Notes under the pieces: model-generated
The model's database searches: none
What the model saw: the letters and a program-made list of their open reading frames with translations, nothing else
What the model was told of the DNA's origin: nothing
Source: Talinum fruticosum
Lineage: Eukaryota; Streptophyta; Magnoliopsida; Caryophyllales; Talinaceae
Direction of reading: 5' to 3'
DNA length: 64,000 bases
NCBI GenBank assembly: GCA_021018815.1
Contig: JAITYX010000026.1
Coordinates: 1 to 64,000 of the forward strand
Shown: positions 33,019 through 44,187 of the stretch, in pieces
Layout: each line of letters begins with the position of its first letter
How positions within the stretch are numbered: the first letter of the stretch is position 1
Translations under genes and position numbers: made by a program

Positions 33019-34582
33019 AGAAGACTCAGGTATGACTAACTAACCCCTTGAATTTGTTTAATTTCATGGATGCATCTAAATTTAGGATAAAACAAGAAGC
33101 ATCCTAAAAGAAATTCATCTAACTAAGTTATATGCTTTATAATTCATCATTTCAATATGACTTATTCTTGACTGAACCGAGACTTAATTATATTAAGATT
33201 ATCTGACTAAGTCCGAGACTCAAAAAGTAGAATCTAAGTTAGTTCTAACAGATCGAGTTAGACCGACCTACTCGGATCTCATATTCGACCTACTAAGTTA
33301 GAGTGAGATATTTAGTTTGCCTATGCTATTATTTGTTTAATCATGCGTATACGTAAAATGTCTAAATAACTCATGTGCCATTAAGATTGAATGACTTATT
33401 TATGAGTTTTGGCATATCCGGAATCTGAGTATATTGCATATTATACTTGAAATATTCTAGATTAATAGATTAAGGTGATTAGTCATTAAATGCTTATGTT
33501 TTTGAGAACCATTTATACTATCCTTATCTAATTATGGACCAAAGTATATTTATACTTTAAGAACCATCGTGCTTCATGCTTTTGCAGGTTTTTCTAATGT
33601 CAATCATCTGAAGAAAAAGAAAAACAAAAGGCTTCGATCTGTTAAACCACTGCCAAACAAAAAGATGGAATTTACGGAAAAGCTCGGAACTTACTAACGA
33701 CCTTGTTTATTATTGTTTTAGGTAATATTTTATTTCTAAGTCTAACGGTCTTTTCTTTCGCTTTTCGAGTTTACATAAGCTGTAAAAAGAGTTGTTGCAA
33801 GCTAGAACTAAGGCACAACAACTATTTACAGGTGGTCCGAATCTATGTGACTCGGACTATTCGTTACAATGGCTAGTTGACTCGGACAGCTTCAACAGAA
33901 AGACGTTGGAGGCTCAACGGCTATCTCTTTAAGGCGGACTATTTATAAAAGTCTCAGCACAAGATTTCAACTCATGAATTGAAGAAAAAGAGAGACCATA
34001 TTGAATATCTTCTCTAGTATATAACTCCGAAACTGTAATTCTAATATTCCGAGTTGTATTCTTCGAGTTAGTTGTATTGTAATTCTTATTACTCTTCTAC
34101 TCTATCTCTCTGATCGAGTTATAAAGGTTACCTTAACTCAATTGTCCCAAACTGTAAAGGTTACCTCGGTTTGCAAGTACCAGTTTAGATAAGGGAACTT
34201 CTAACCTTGGGAAAAATTGGAGGATCCTAAGTTGATAAGGTAACTTCAACTTGGAAGTACTAGGTCGGTTAGATAAGGTAAATTCGAGCTTCGAAAAATT
34301 GTAATAGATTTATTTGGGAACAAATCGGGTAGTCATATTCATTGTAATTGAGGATTCAATTGGTGGATTTGACTTGGTGTCTGGATTGACATTATTCGTG
34401 GTTTTCTCGCCCAGGAGGGTTTCCACGTATTTCTTTGTGTTTGCACATTCCGAGTCCAATCTAGACTCATAATCTATTTCTATCTCTATTACGTGCAAAA
34501 GAGTTTGATTTTCTCAAAAATCTTCCATCACCCTATTTACCCCCGTCTAGGGTGACTTAACTTCTCCAAGAGTAAACCTTCA
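33019..34582 (+). repeat. E2 3' LTR (1564 bases)
   Basis: Begins AGAAGACTCAGGTATGAC (TG changed to AG) and ends GTAAACCTTCA. TATAAAA at 33944. It is longer than the 5' LTR mainly because of an extra copy of a GATAAGG-AACTTC-GGAAGTACTAGG type repeat at about 34170-34300. Confidence 0.88.
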
Positions 34583-35482
34583 TTCTAGTCTTGTGAAGTG
34601 ACTTTTATTTATAGCCAACCAGACAGAGTGACCGTTGAGTCTTGTTTCCGGACTAAAGTCTCCACTAACCATTGTAACGACTATTCTAAGTCACTTAGAA
34701 CAGATTCGTTGGGATGTGATCGTTGTGCAATGGCTCTTGGCTCCAAAAATATGGTCTAATGGCTTGGTGGTGACTTAAAATTGAGGTGAAAACAACCATG
34801 AGGCCTAGAGTTGAAGTTTTCTAGTTTTGGAAACAAACAAACCTGACATAGTGTCTCGGCCATGTGCGGACGTAGCTAAAACTTGTCTCTTGTTGTTTAA
34901 CAGGTAGAAGCCGGTTGCTTTTAAAATTCAAAAATAGATTAGCCTGGTTTGAAAAAACCTACAAAAGAAAACCAAATTGGTTCTCAAAGTATAAAATACT
35001 TTGGTCTATGATTAGGCACGAGATAATAATTAAAATAGAGTAATTAAATGCTTAGTTATCTTTGGCCTAAAAGAATGGGATTTTCTCGAGTCTAATATTC
35101 AATATGTTCAAATGCCATCTTCGATCAATCCTAAAAATGATTAAGTTAGAAACAGTGGAATATCGAGTATAACAACTTGATCTAGTCAAATAATTCTCAA
35201 AGAGATAGATCGACTTAGAATAAAGAATTAATGCTGTAATTCACTTTGCGTTAAATTACAAAGTCGGTGCTCAAAATAAAAGTGTTAAAGAAATTATTTG
35301 AGCATGCGATAGTTTTGAGTGATGTCCGAGTGAGTTAGAAACAACGAGTGTAGGAGATATGCGAGTAAAGCGCTTTCGAGTCGATCATAACATAATGAAA
35401 ATGTAGATAAGAGTTTCTATGATATGCAGAATAACTTAGAATCAAAACTTAAGAGAGATAAAGATTTATACCCGAGTCTTTA
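34583..35482 (-). repeat. E5 3' LTR, inner part (after E2)
   Basis: Starts with the second TTCTA, then continues the E5 LTR (GTCTTGTGAAGTGACTT...), colinear with 41347-40390 of E4. Ends GAGTCTTTA, the inverted LTR start, before the polypurine tract at 35483. With 28735-29272 the LTR was about 1433 bases. Confidence 0.87.
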
Positions 35483-36088
35483 ATCTCCCCTTTTTGTTGA
35501 AAGGCATTCTATACGTATGATAGACACTTGTTAGTTCAAAACATGTGTTTTCGTTAGCAATGATTAGAACAGGAAATAATGTTCTCTCAAGTTGTAGAGC
35601 GAGAGTGACTGGAGATACTTATAAGTTGTAGTTCGAGATCATATCATAACCGAGAACAGTCATGCGGATAATAAATTCGAGTAAAGAAAGAAAATAAATA
35701 AGCGGATTATATCCTAAGCGAGTAAGTTACAAAGTTAAATATCACAACATCAAGGGAAACATATAACTCAAAACCAAGTACGCTCGAAAGTAATAATCAT
35801 TCATTGCTCACGAAAATGGAGGAACTCCCCTAAACTAAACATTAAGTTTTCTCTATTTTTTCCCCTTAGGATTTCATCAAAAAGAGGGAAGAAAATAGTA
35901 GATAAGTACAACCGATGTTGGACAAAATAAAAGAGAAACAAAAATAGGAACAAAGAAAAGAAATGAACTAAGAAGAGAGGGCTTGATGTCTAGAGAAGGA
36001 GGGACAAGCAGTGCGCCTGCACTGTATGCTGCGTAGAAGCTGGATGAACGGGCGAGCTGCACAGACTGGGATGTCCGGAATTTTCCCT
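35483..36088 (-). mobile_element. E5 internal 3' part (polypurine tract, untranslated region, end of the extra ORF)
   Basis: Inverted polypurine tract ATCTCCCCTTTTT at 35483, then the family 3' untranslated region. On the - strand 36062-35877 is open and hydrophobic at its end (SSFLFFVPIFVSLLF), in the same position as the hydrophobic ends of the extra ORFs in E1 and E4. E5 is then interrupted by the E3 5' LTR; the rest lies beyond the window. Confidence 0.75.
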
Positions 36089-37540
36089 TAAAGACTCGGA
36101 CTCTAGATCTAAACCATTTTGAGTACTACATGAAGACTCGGTACAAACCTTATCCCTCCTAAGTTTTGATTACAAGTCATTCGAGTGTTATAGAAACTCC
36201 TGTATAAGTTTTCATTCATTTGTGACTTACTAAAAAACACATTCTTGTATATCTTCCGCATTAATGTTTCGACTCACTCGGACAACACTCAGATTATCGC
36301 ATGTTCAAATAATTTACGTAACACGTTTATTCCGAGTTACGATTGCATATTTCAAAGTAAAGTGAATTGCGGTGTTACTTGCTCTTTCTAAGTCGGTTTG
36401 TTTGTTTGAGAATTATTTGTCCACATCAAGTCTTTATACTCGGATAATTCTACTCTTTTTAACTTGATCTTTCTTAGGATTGATTCGATGGAATTTGAGT
36501 ATATTGAATATTAGACTCGAGAATATTCCACGGTTTTAGGCCAAAGATAATTATGCACTTAATTATCCTAATTAAATTATTATCTGTGCCTAATCTTGTA
36601 CCAAAGTATGTTATACTTTGAGAACCAAAGTGATTTACTTTTGTAGGTTATCCAAACAAGGTTATCTCATCTTTGAATTATAAAAGTAAGCTGGCTTCAA
36701 GTCGTTAATCACCAGACAAACAAGTTTTATCTACATCCGAATAGGGCTTAGACACTCGTATCGAGATTGTCTATTTTCAAAGCTGGAAAACTCGAATGCT
36801 AAGCTCAACGGTGGTTTCCATCTTGCTTTTCGAGATATCACCGGTTGATTGGAGCACTTTTTAGGAGCCAAGAGCCGTTGCACAACGTTCACATCTCCAC
36901 GGATCTTTTCGAGTGACTCGGAAGAACCGTTACAACGACGATAAAGAATTCTGTTTGGAACCAAGACACAACGGTCACTCTGCTTGGTCATCTATAAATA
37001 GAAGCCACTTCACAAGACTTGAAGATTGCTTGTACCCATTGCTTGCAACTATCTCTCTTAGTACATTACTCATTTAATCTTCTTCTTACAACTCCAAGTC
37101 TGTAAATATTTTTCTGAGTTTTAAAGTCTTGTAATTTAATCACATACTTCTCTTACTTTGTGAGTAAGGTCTCTTAACCGAGTCGTAAGGGTTAACTCAG
37201 CTTAGTTGTCCCTCGCTGTAAAGGTTATCTATGTTAGGAAGTACTAGGTCGGATAAGGGGACTTCGAGTGTAGGAAAACATTATAAGGAATTGTCTAAGG
37301 GAGCAATTCTAGTATAGTTAGTCTGTTGTATTTTGAGGATCAAAATAGTGGATTTGACTTGGTGCTTGGATTAGCATTGTCCGTGGTTTTCTAAGTATAT
37401 ACCTTTCTGAATCTAATCTAGACTCGGAATCAGCTATTTATCTTCTTTCAAACATAAAAGATTCTAAGTTTGTTAATATTTCCTCATGACCCTATTCACC
37501 CCCTCTAGGGTGACTCGGACTCTCCAGGAGCAAACCTTCA
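36089..37540 (+). repeat. E3 5' LTR (1452 bases)
   Basis: Begins TAAAGACTCGG (TG changed to TA) and ends GCAAACCTTCA. TATA box CTATAAATAG at 36992. AACGG or CCGTT cores at 36807, 36872, 36926 and 36970 lie upstream of it, and CGAGTGACTCGG at about 36910. Confidence 0.9.
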
Positions 37541-37542
37541 AT

Positions 37543-37554
37543 TGGTATCGAGCA
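37543..37554 (+). other. E3 primer-binding site
   Basis: TGGTATCGAGCA, initiator Met tRNA type, two bases after the LTR. Confidence 0.8.
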
Positions 37555-37599
37555 TAGCCTTTCGAGAAGGATATAAAAATCCAAAGGTCTAAAGATCGG

Positions 37600-39400
37600 A
37601 TGGCTCAGAACATTGGAGAGTTCGATGAAGGAAGATCTTCCACCGGACCACCAAAGTTTAAAGGATCAAACTTCGTGCACTAGAAGAAACTAATGGAATG
37701 CTTTCGTTGGACAACGATGAAGATGTCCGGAGCTTTATCAAAGAAGGAAACTACATTCCAACGAAGATGGAAGGTACAAGATCTATGCCTAAAGAAAAAT
37801 TCTAGTACACCAATGAAGAGTCGAGAAGTTCGGAAAGAACTTCAAAGCAATGAACATTCCGATGTGTGCTAAGAGTACAATAGAGTGTCGACTGTGACAT
37901 AGCCAAAGATGTGTGGGACACTCTTGTCAACACATACGAAGGAATGAGCCAAGTGAAAGAGGCAAAGATAAGCTAGTATCTTCACAAATATGAGTTATTC
38001 AAGATGGAGCCGGATGAAAACATCACGTAGATGTTTATTCGCTTCACTCATATTACAAATAATCTTAAATCTCTAGGTAGAAAGATTTCTCACAAAGAAA
38101 TGTTCAGAAAAATTCTAAGAAGTCTACTAAAGAGAAGATGGGAGTCCCAAGGTGACAACCATCAAAGAAGCTCAAAACCTCTCCGAACTAAAGCCAGCCG
38201 ACCTGATTGGGAAGCTACTTACCCATGAAATTCACCTAGAAGAAGAGGACGCCGAGTTCAGCGAATAAAAGAAAATGGCACTGAAGGCCTCGGAAAGTAG
38301 AGGGGAAAGTCTTAGTTCCTCGGACTCGGAAGAAGACCCAATGACACTTATTGCCCGAGGCTTCAAAAGAATGATGAAGTATAAGAAATGGGAAAACATG
38401 CCAAAAGAAGAGTTCTACAAGAAGGATAAGAAGGACAGAAAAGGTAAATATTCTTCCCCCTTAAAGTTATCTTTAACTAAGAACTCGGTCTGTTTTCAAT
38501 GTGGTAGCAAAGATCACATAGTTAAGGAATGTCCAAAGAGAAAGAAAGACAAAAATAAGGAGGCTATGATGGCCACATGGAGTGATGAAGACTCATCTAA
38601 AGAAGGTGATGATTCCGATGACTTAAAGTGTCCGATGGCACTAACGGACTCCGAGTTAGACTCGACAACTTAGACATCGAGAAGACAAGTCCCTAGGAGG
38701 TAATTGAATACTTTCTCAAGTTCTCCAAAGTTGATTTGGCTAAATATATTTACACTTTGGAAGAAAAGTCTAGTTCCGATTCTTCTCGGTTCAAAGAACA
38801 ACCCGAGTCTCTTAATTTTGAGAGCAAGCTGTTTGAAAAATGAATTGGAAAAACTTACACTAACTTTGAAAGAACTCAAGACTAGTACTTAGACTAATGA
38901 GACAGAGTCCGAGTCACTCAAAAGAGAAAATGAGCATCCGAAAAGAAAGCTTAATGACTCTCAAGAACTTGTTTTGAAGTTTACTCAAGGTTAGAAAAAC
39001 CTTGACATGCTTTTAGGCTCTCAATGTGTCTCCTTCATGAAAGAAGGACTTGGTTTTAGCGAAGAGGAGGAATCTAATTCCTACTCAAATCTTTTCAAAA
39101 GGATTCCAAAACTATAAAGTTCGGAAAGCTGAGCATGGTCCTATTCATAAGAATGAAAGAAGGACTGAGCCTAGACCAGTTCATCGGAGAAAACCTTCTC
39201 CACATGTTTATAAAAGAAAAGATTTTTAAAAGAAAGAGACACGGACTCGGTTCTCTAGAAAAAGACTTAGAATCGGACTAAACCCAAAGTTATTCAAATT
39301 TGGGTTCCCAAGAGTCTTCTTCCTCAAAAAGGACTAGAGTAAAGGGAGTTACTCGGGTTTGTTAGAGGAAGTCGAAGGGTTAGCGTGTTGCTCGACTTGC
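37600..39400 (+). pseudogene. E3 gag, broken
   Basis: ATG at 37600 opens MAQNIGEFDEGRS, followed by the PPKFKGSNF motif. A disrupted middle follows, then 38031-38228 (FIRFTHITNNLKSLGRKI) and 38275-38673 open: SSSDSEEDPMTLIARGFKRM, a complete CCHC zinc knuckle CFQCGSKDHIVKEC (about 38490-38531), a Lys-rich stretch and an acidic tail SDEDSSKEGDDSDD. A coiled-coil-like part near 38700-38950 and a basic linker lead to the protease. Several shifts and stops, but the best-kept zinc knuckle of the four gag copies. Confidence 0.87.
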
Positions 39401-39835
39401 AGGTAACTCGAAAACGACGAATGGTCATTGGTACTGAGACGGTGGATGCTCACGCCAAATGTTAGTAGATTCAAGACTCTTTTTTGAGTTAGAAGATTTT
39501 AAAGGAGGCAATGTCACTTTTAGAGATGACAAGTAAGGGCAAGATAGTTGGTATTGGCAAGATTAGGAAAGGAGACAACCTGGTCGGCCCATTCTATCTT
39601 GTCAAGGGATTAAAGTACAATCTACTCAAGCATCTCTCGGTTGTGTGACAAAGGTCAAGAGGTAAGATTCACTTAGAACAACTGCTATATTTCCGATGCA
39701 ACTACCAAAGAGACTAATCTCTAAGGTAAGAGATCGGGTAATATCTACACTATTCCTCTTTTTGATCCAAGTAAGAATTTATCTTGTTTAAAAGCATCAT
39801 TACATGATGATTCTTGAACATGGCATCGTAGACTA
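39401..39835 (+). pseudogene. E3 protease and start of integrase, broken
   Basis: Near 39425 the frame reads GHWY, a stop, then DGGCSRQM. The catalytic D-S/T-G is D-G-G, as in E4, whereas E1 has DSG. Later KVTF-like and YLVKGLKYN-like residues in changing frames, then the pre-integrase W-H-R-R codons at 39820-39831, interrupted by E4. Confidence 0.8.
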
Positions 39836-41347
39836 TGAAGGTTTGCTCCTGGAGAGTCGAAGGTACCCTAGAGGGGAGGTGAATAGGGTGTTGGAAGATT
39901 TTTAGAGAATTAAACTCTTTTGCACGAGAATAGAGATAGAAACAGATTCCGAGTCTAGATTGGACTAAAAAAGTATCAACTCGGAATTATGTGGAAACCC
40001 TCCCGGGGTAGAAAACCACGACCAGTGCTAGTTCAAGCACCAAGTCAAATCCACTATTTTGAATCCACAAAATAAAGTAGACTGACTCAACCAGATTTGC
40101 TCCCTTAAACAATTCCTTACAAAGTTTTCCTAAACTTAGAAGTTCCCTTATCCGATCTAGTACTTCCTAACTGGGGTAACCTTTACGAGTTATGGACAAG
40201 CGAGCTGAGTTAACCCTTACGACTCAGTCAAGGGACCTTACTTAGAGAGTAAGAAAGCGAGTTTGTAACTAATTATAAGACTTTACAACTCATAAAGATG
40301 TTAAGTACGGACTTGGAGTTGTAAGTAGAAGATTGAATGAGTATTATATAGACAAATATAATTTCAGCAATGGGTTCAACAATCTTTAGGTCTTGTGAAG
40401 TGGCTTCTATTTATAGATGATCAAGCAGATTAGCCGTTGTGACTATCTTCGATTAGAAGTCCTCTCGTGACCGTTGTAACGATTCTTCCGAGTCGCTCCG
40501 AAAAGACCCATTGAGATGTGAACGTTGTGCAACTGCTCTTGACTCCTTAGGATGTCCCAATCCACTTGGTGGTGTCCGATAAGTAGGGTGGAAACAACCG
40601 TTGAGCTTAGGGTTGAAGATTTCTAGTTTTGGAAATAGACAACCCTAACACGATGTTTGGACCTTGGTCGGAAGAAGAAAAAGCCTTGTCTGCTGGTGAT
40701 TTGACATCTTAAAGCTGGTTACTTTTGTAATTCAAAACTAGGATAACCTCGTTTAGATAACCTACAAAAGTAAACCAATTTTGGTTCTCAAAGTATAAAA
40801 TACTTTGGTCCAAGATTAGGCACAAATAATAATTTAATTAAGATAATTAAGAGCACAATTATCTAAGTCCTAAAAGAGTGGAATTTTCTAAGTCTCATAT
40901 TCATTATAGTCAAATTCCATTTGAGTCGGTCTAGAGAAAGATCAAGTTATACGAGAGAATATTAGAGTATACTTGATCTAGACAAATATACTTCTAACAA
41001 AACATGCTGACTTAGAAAGATGAATTAACGCTGTAATTCACTTTAACTTAGAATATGAAGTCGAACTTAGTTTGAAAGAGTTAGAGTGAATGTTTGATCA
41101 TGCGATAAATCCGAGTGATGTCCGAGTGACTCGGAACCGTCGAGTGAATTGATGAACACGAGTGTGCTTTCTAGGTCGGTCGAATCGGATGAAAACATTC
41201 CGTAACACTCGAAAAGGTTTCTATAACACTCGGAATAGTTTCTATAATACTCGGGATGACTTGTAATCAAAACATACAAGGGATGAAGTTGGTACCTGAT
41301 TCCTTGATAGTACTAAGAATGATATGCATGTAGAATATGAGTGTTCA
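39836..41347 (-). repeat. E4 3' LTR (left copy, 1512 bases)
   Basis: TGAAGGTTTGCTCCTGG at the left and GAGTGTTCA at the right, next to the inverted polypurine tract. Inverted TATA box CTATTTATAG near 40409. Several AACGG/CCGTT cores lie on the upstream side (for example 40425, 40462, 40600). Confidence 0.92.
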
Positions 41348-41362
41348 ATCTCCCCTTTTTTA
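41348..41362 (-). other. E4 polypurine tract
   Basis: Inverted form ATCTCCCCTTTTTTA directly beside the 3' LTR. Confidence 0.85.
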
Positions 41363-41799
41363 TGAAAGGTATTCCATACTTAGATAGAAACTTTGTTAGT
41401 GAAACAATCCCGATTTTTCATTCTTTCTCAAAGAGTATATCGAGTTTAGAGATAGAATCACAAACTTAGATTATTTTAGAGTTATTATACTTATGTTTTA
41501 TCATAGCAAAGAATGAAATATCACATAGAAATCAATGAAGTGTTGTAGACTTAGAATATTGCTTACATCGAGTAGAGATAAATAAATGAGTGGATATATC
41601 GGATCAAGATACACTAAGAAATTGAAACTTAGAAAGAAGTTAAACTTAATAGTAAATAAGCACGAAATCGAAACTTCATTCATATAAACTTAGAAAATAT
41701 ATGTAGAAAGTGTGAGAGAACTCCCCTAAACAAGACAACAAATTTTCTAAATATTCTCCCCCATGCCTTTCAAAGAAAAACAAAAAGAGGAAGAATGTA
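41363..41799 (-). other. E4 3' untranslated region
   Basis: No supported ORF. Contains ATGAAAGGTATTCC beside the tract and the family sequence CCCCCATGCCTTTCAAAG near 41757. AT-rich. Confidence 0.65.
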
Positions 41800-43491
41800 T
41801 CAAGTAGATACAATTTGTGTGTCCGGACAAAAAATAAAAAACAAAATGAGAATAAAAAATAAATAACTAAGAGGGTGGAGTGGGAGCTGTGTGGGTTGAA
41901 GCGGATGAACGTGTCGTGCTCTTGTGCTAGTATGAGCGTGAAGACGTTGAAGATCTTGGCAGGGGCAACACCGGCAACTGCGGGATGGGCTCAACTCGAG
42001 TGGCCGACCTAGAACAAGGTCGTCTAGAGGTTCGTCCTCTTGGAACTCGACGGGGAGGTGCTTGTTCGGGCTCGACTCGCTGTTAACCGACCTTATCGGC
42101 GGTGTCTTCGACTCACTCGGACTCACTGTCCGAGCTAATCGGTTCTAGTTGAAGGGCGGGAGCACCTTGTCCCTCGGCTTCTTCCTTTTCTCGCTCCTTC
42201 TTTCTCTATCTCTTCTTCTTCCTTCTCCCCTTCTTCCTTCTCCTTAGAAGGAGCTGCCTCGACCACAGCCTCCTCTTCTTCTTATTCCGCCTCTCCGGAA
42301 TGAGATTTGGTAGGGCTCGAGGACTCTTCGAATGTGTCCGAGCCGACCGGGTCTCGAGCTGCTTTGGAGTGCCTTTCTTGGAGGAGCTCAATCAACTCTT
42401 GCTGCTCCTTTACCAATGCCTTCATCTCAAGGAGCACGTCTTGCTGCTCTCGGATTTGAGATTGGGTAGTCTTTCGGTTTATGGTCATAGATCGAAAGAC
42501 AGTCTTGAATGATCTGGAGAGTGTCCTTGATTTCGAGGACACTAAGGAGAGCTTGTCTATCACGGCAGTAGACAAAGCGAGAGTGGTTTGGAGTGGAGGG
42601 CCGGTGTTAGAGGGACCACTAGGTGGAGGAGGGAGAGAGAGTGGAATCTTAGTTTGAGTCCGAGGCGGAGGAGAAGGTTGCCTCGGTTCGAGTCGTGGAC
42701 CCAAAAACCTCATTGGGTCTCCTGGTATCCATAGCCAAGAAGCTCTTTTCCGCCAACTACTATGGCAGCCTCAAAAACCGTGTTAGGATCCGAGGGGAGC
42801 GGGACCTTGAACTATTTGAAAATGAAGGTTAGAAGAGCCCCAAAAGGAAGAGGGGTGGATTTCTTTGTCTAAGCCGCACAGAGGCCATCTACTCAATGAT
42901 AGCTAGGAAGAGGTCTACTTCGTAGCCCTTTAGAATGTCAAAGAGAACGTTGAGAATCTTAGAGTTCGGATTCTCTTTGCTCGAATGCTTGAGAGAAGAA
43001 GGTTCTCATCAGGAGGAAACAAAGAAGACGAGCTTCGGACTTCATCCGAGTCACCGAAATTTTTTGCGTAACTCGGGAATTTCTTTTGCATACTTCTCGA
43101 AGAATTCATCAGCAACCTCGTTGAAAGGAATAGGGTTGTTGTTGAGGAAAACAGAAGATACTTTGAATAAGCGGTGGAGGACAGAGACGTTGATTCGAAC
43201 AACGATATCTTGAACTCTAGAGGTGAGGATCCCTTCGAGCTAGTAAGATTTGAATAGAACTCGAAACTATTTCTAGGTAAATAAACTAGCTGAAATTGAG
43301 GAAATTGTAAACCCTGTGGTTTTGATATGGTTCAGCCATGAAAATTTTGTGGTGGGGAAGAATTTGTCATCCAACGTCGGGTGTTGGGTGACAAGGATTT
43401 CGAGAGGGGTTGGAAGGACCTCTTGGCTTTCGGTTCTAGGTTTCTTGGTTTTAGAACCAAGAAAGTCCGGGTGAGAACCTCTTTTAGGCAT
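41800..43491 (-). pseudogene. E4 extra ORF after pol (env-position), partly open
   Basis: ATG at 43491: MPKRGSHPDFLGSKTKKPRT, open to 43273 with VTQHPTLDDKFFPTTKF. Then, after frame changes, 43202-42930 and 42713-42282, open for 143 codons: a Pro-rich segment (LPPPPSGPSNTGPP), a helical part, and a clear coiled coil with heptads (QIREQQDVLLEMKALVKEQQ). Then an acidic Lys/Glu-rich part (42390-42200) and a hydrophobic end near 41840 (YLFFILILFFIF). E1 has the same order of parts. The N-terminal half resembles the putative plant transposon-protein family; I see no signal peptide. The strong CT-rich leader and TATA box before it suggest separate expression. Confidence 0.72.
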
Positions 43492-43900
43492 GGTTGTGGA
43501 TTTTTTTGAGAAGAGAGGAGATGAACTTTGAGAGAGAGAGCGAGAGAAGACGGCTCGGAGAGAGAGAAAGAGAGAGAGAGAGAGTAGTGTGTAAAAAGAA
43601 AATAAGAGAGTAGAGAGAGAAAGCTAAGAGCTTTCGGTGCTTACTTGAAATGATTTCTTGCTTTGCTTGAGATAGAGAAGGTTTGCTCTTCGAAAACACT
43701 GAACTTGCTTGTGAGGTTGTATACGAGAGAGTGAGTGAGTAAAGAGTAAAGTAGCGAAATGAAGGAGAATGGATGCTATTTATAGCAAAAGAATTATCCT
43801 TCGATATTCGTTCTTACCCAACTCTCCAACGGTCGCCTCGGATCGGTGTGACTCGTTATGCTCTCCAACGGTTAGAATTCCAGTGTTTGTCCGCTAACGG
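43492..43900 (-). promoter_or_regulatory. Candidate internal promoter and leader of the E4 extra ORF, with MSA-type sites
   Basis: On the - strand a TATAAATA box (43784-43777, context GCTATAAATAGCATCC) is followed by CT-rich leader DNA (GA repeats on + at 43530-43620) and the ATG at 43491. Upstream of the box are three AACGG motifs on + at 43828, 43867 and 43896, about 48, 87 and 116 bases away. The middle one reads TCCAACGGTTA, a full match to the plant MSA consensus YCYAACGGYYA bound by MYB3R factors in G2/M genes. The other two match at 10 of 11 positions. Function is inferred. Confidence 0.6.
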
Positions 43901-44187
43901 CTAGTTCTTTAATTGATACGCACGAGAGAGAGAGAGAGAAAAAGAGAAATTTTAAAAGAAATTTATGAAATTCTCCACTAATCTAAAGATGATTTCAAAA
44001 GTTTGATGTCCATCTTTCCTAAAAACTAAGTTTGACTTAGTAGAGTTTCGAGTGACTCGAAACTACAAGTAAGCAATAACTCACAGCTCGGTATCACTGG
44101 GTCAACTGAACTAATAGTTATTAAAACATAAAAAGAAACATTTAACACATAATCATGCCAAGTAGTTTCACTTAGAAAAGCACATAA
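43901..44187 (-). other. E4 spacer between pol and the internal promoter
   Basis: A GA microsatellite (43924-43950) and family sequence shared with 14964-15240 of E1 (for example CACTCGAAAC / GTTTCGAGTG). No ORF. Confidence 0.6.

Larger units (their letters stand above)
29273..34582 (+). mobile_element. Copia element E2, gag-only non-autonomous, nested in the E5 LTR
   Basis: Two LTRs, a primer-binding site, a polypurine tract and a 5-base target duplication TTCTA (29268-29272 and 34583-34587). The region between the LTRs is only 2256 bases and carries gag alone: I find no protease, integrase, reverse transcriptase or RNase H motif. Its termini, primer-binding site and LTR 3' part are those of the E1/E4 family, but its U3 is different (starts TGAAGACTCAGGTATGAC). 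It must have been mobilised by the enzymes of another element. Confidence 0.9.
36089..39835 (+). mobile_element. Copia element E3, first part (before E4)
   Basis: 5' LTR, primer-binding site, gag and protease of an element of the E1/E4 family, inserted into E5 (left flank TCCCT). The coding sequence runs to HR of the pre-integrase HRRLGH motif and is cut there by E4. It resumes at 50722. The far end of E3 is not in the window. Confidence 0.9.

Noticed and set aside
41800..43491. Calling the extra ORF an envelope gene
   Set aside because: The position fits, but there is no signal peptide and no fusion-peptide pattern that I can see. The hydrophobic end alone is not enough, and in E1 and E5 its frame is uncertain.
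43677..43692. GAAGGTTTGCTCTT inside E4, identical to the LTR end
   Set aside because: Only 14 bases match and the sequence around it does not follow the LTR, so I do not call a third LTR or an internal integration end.
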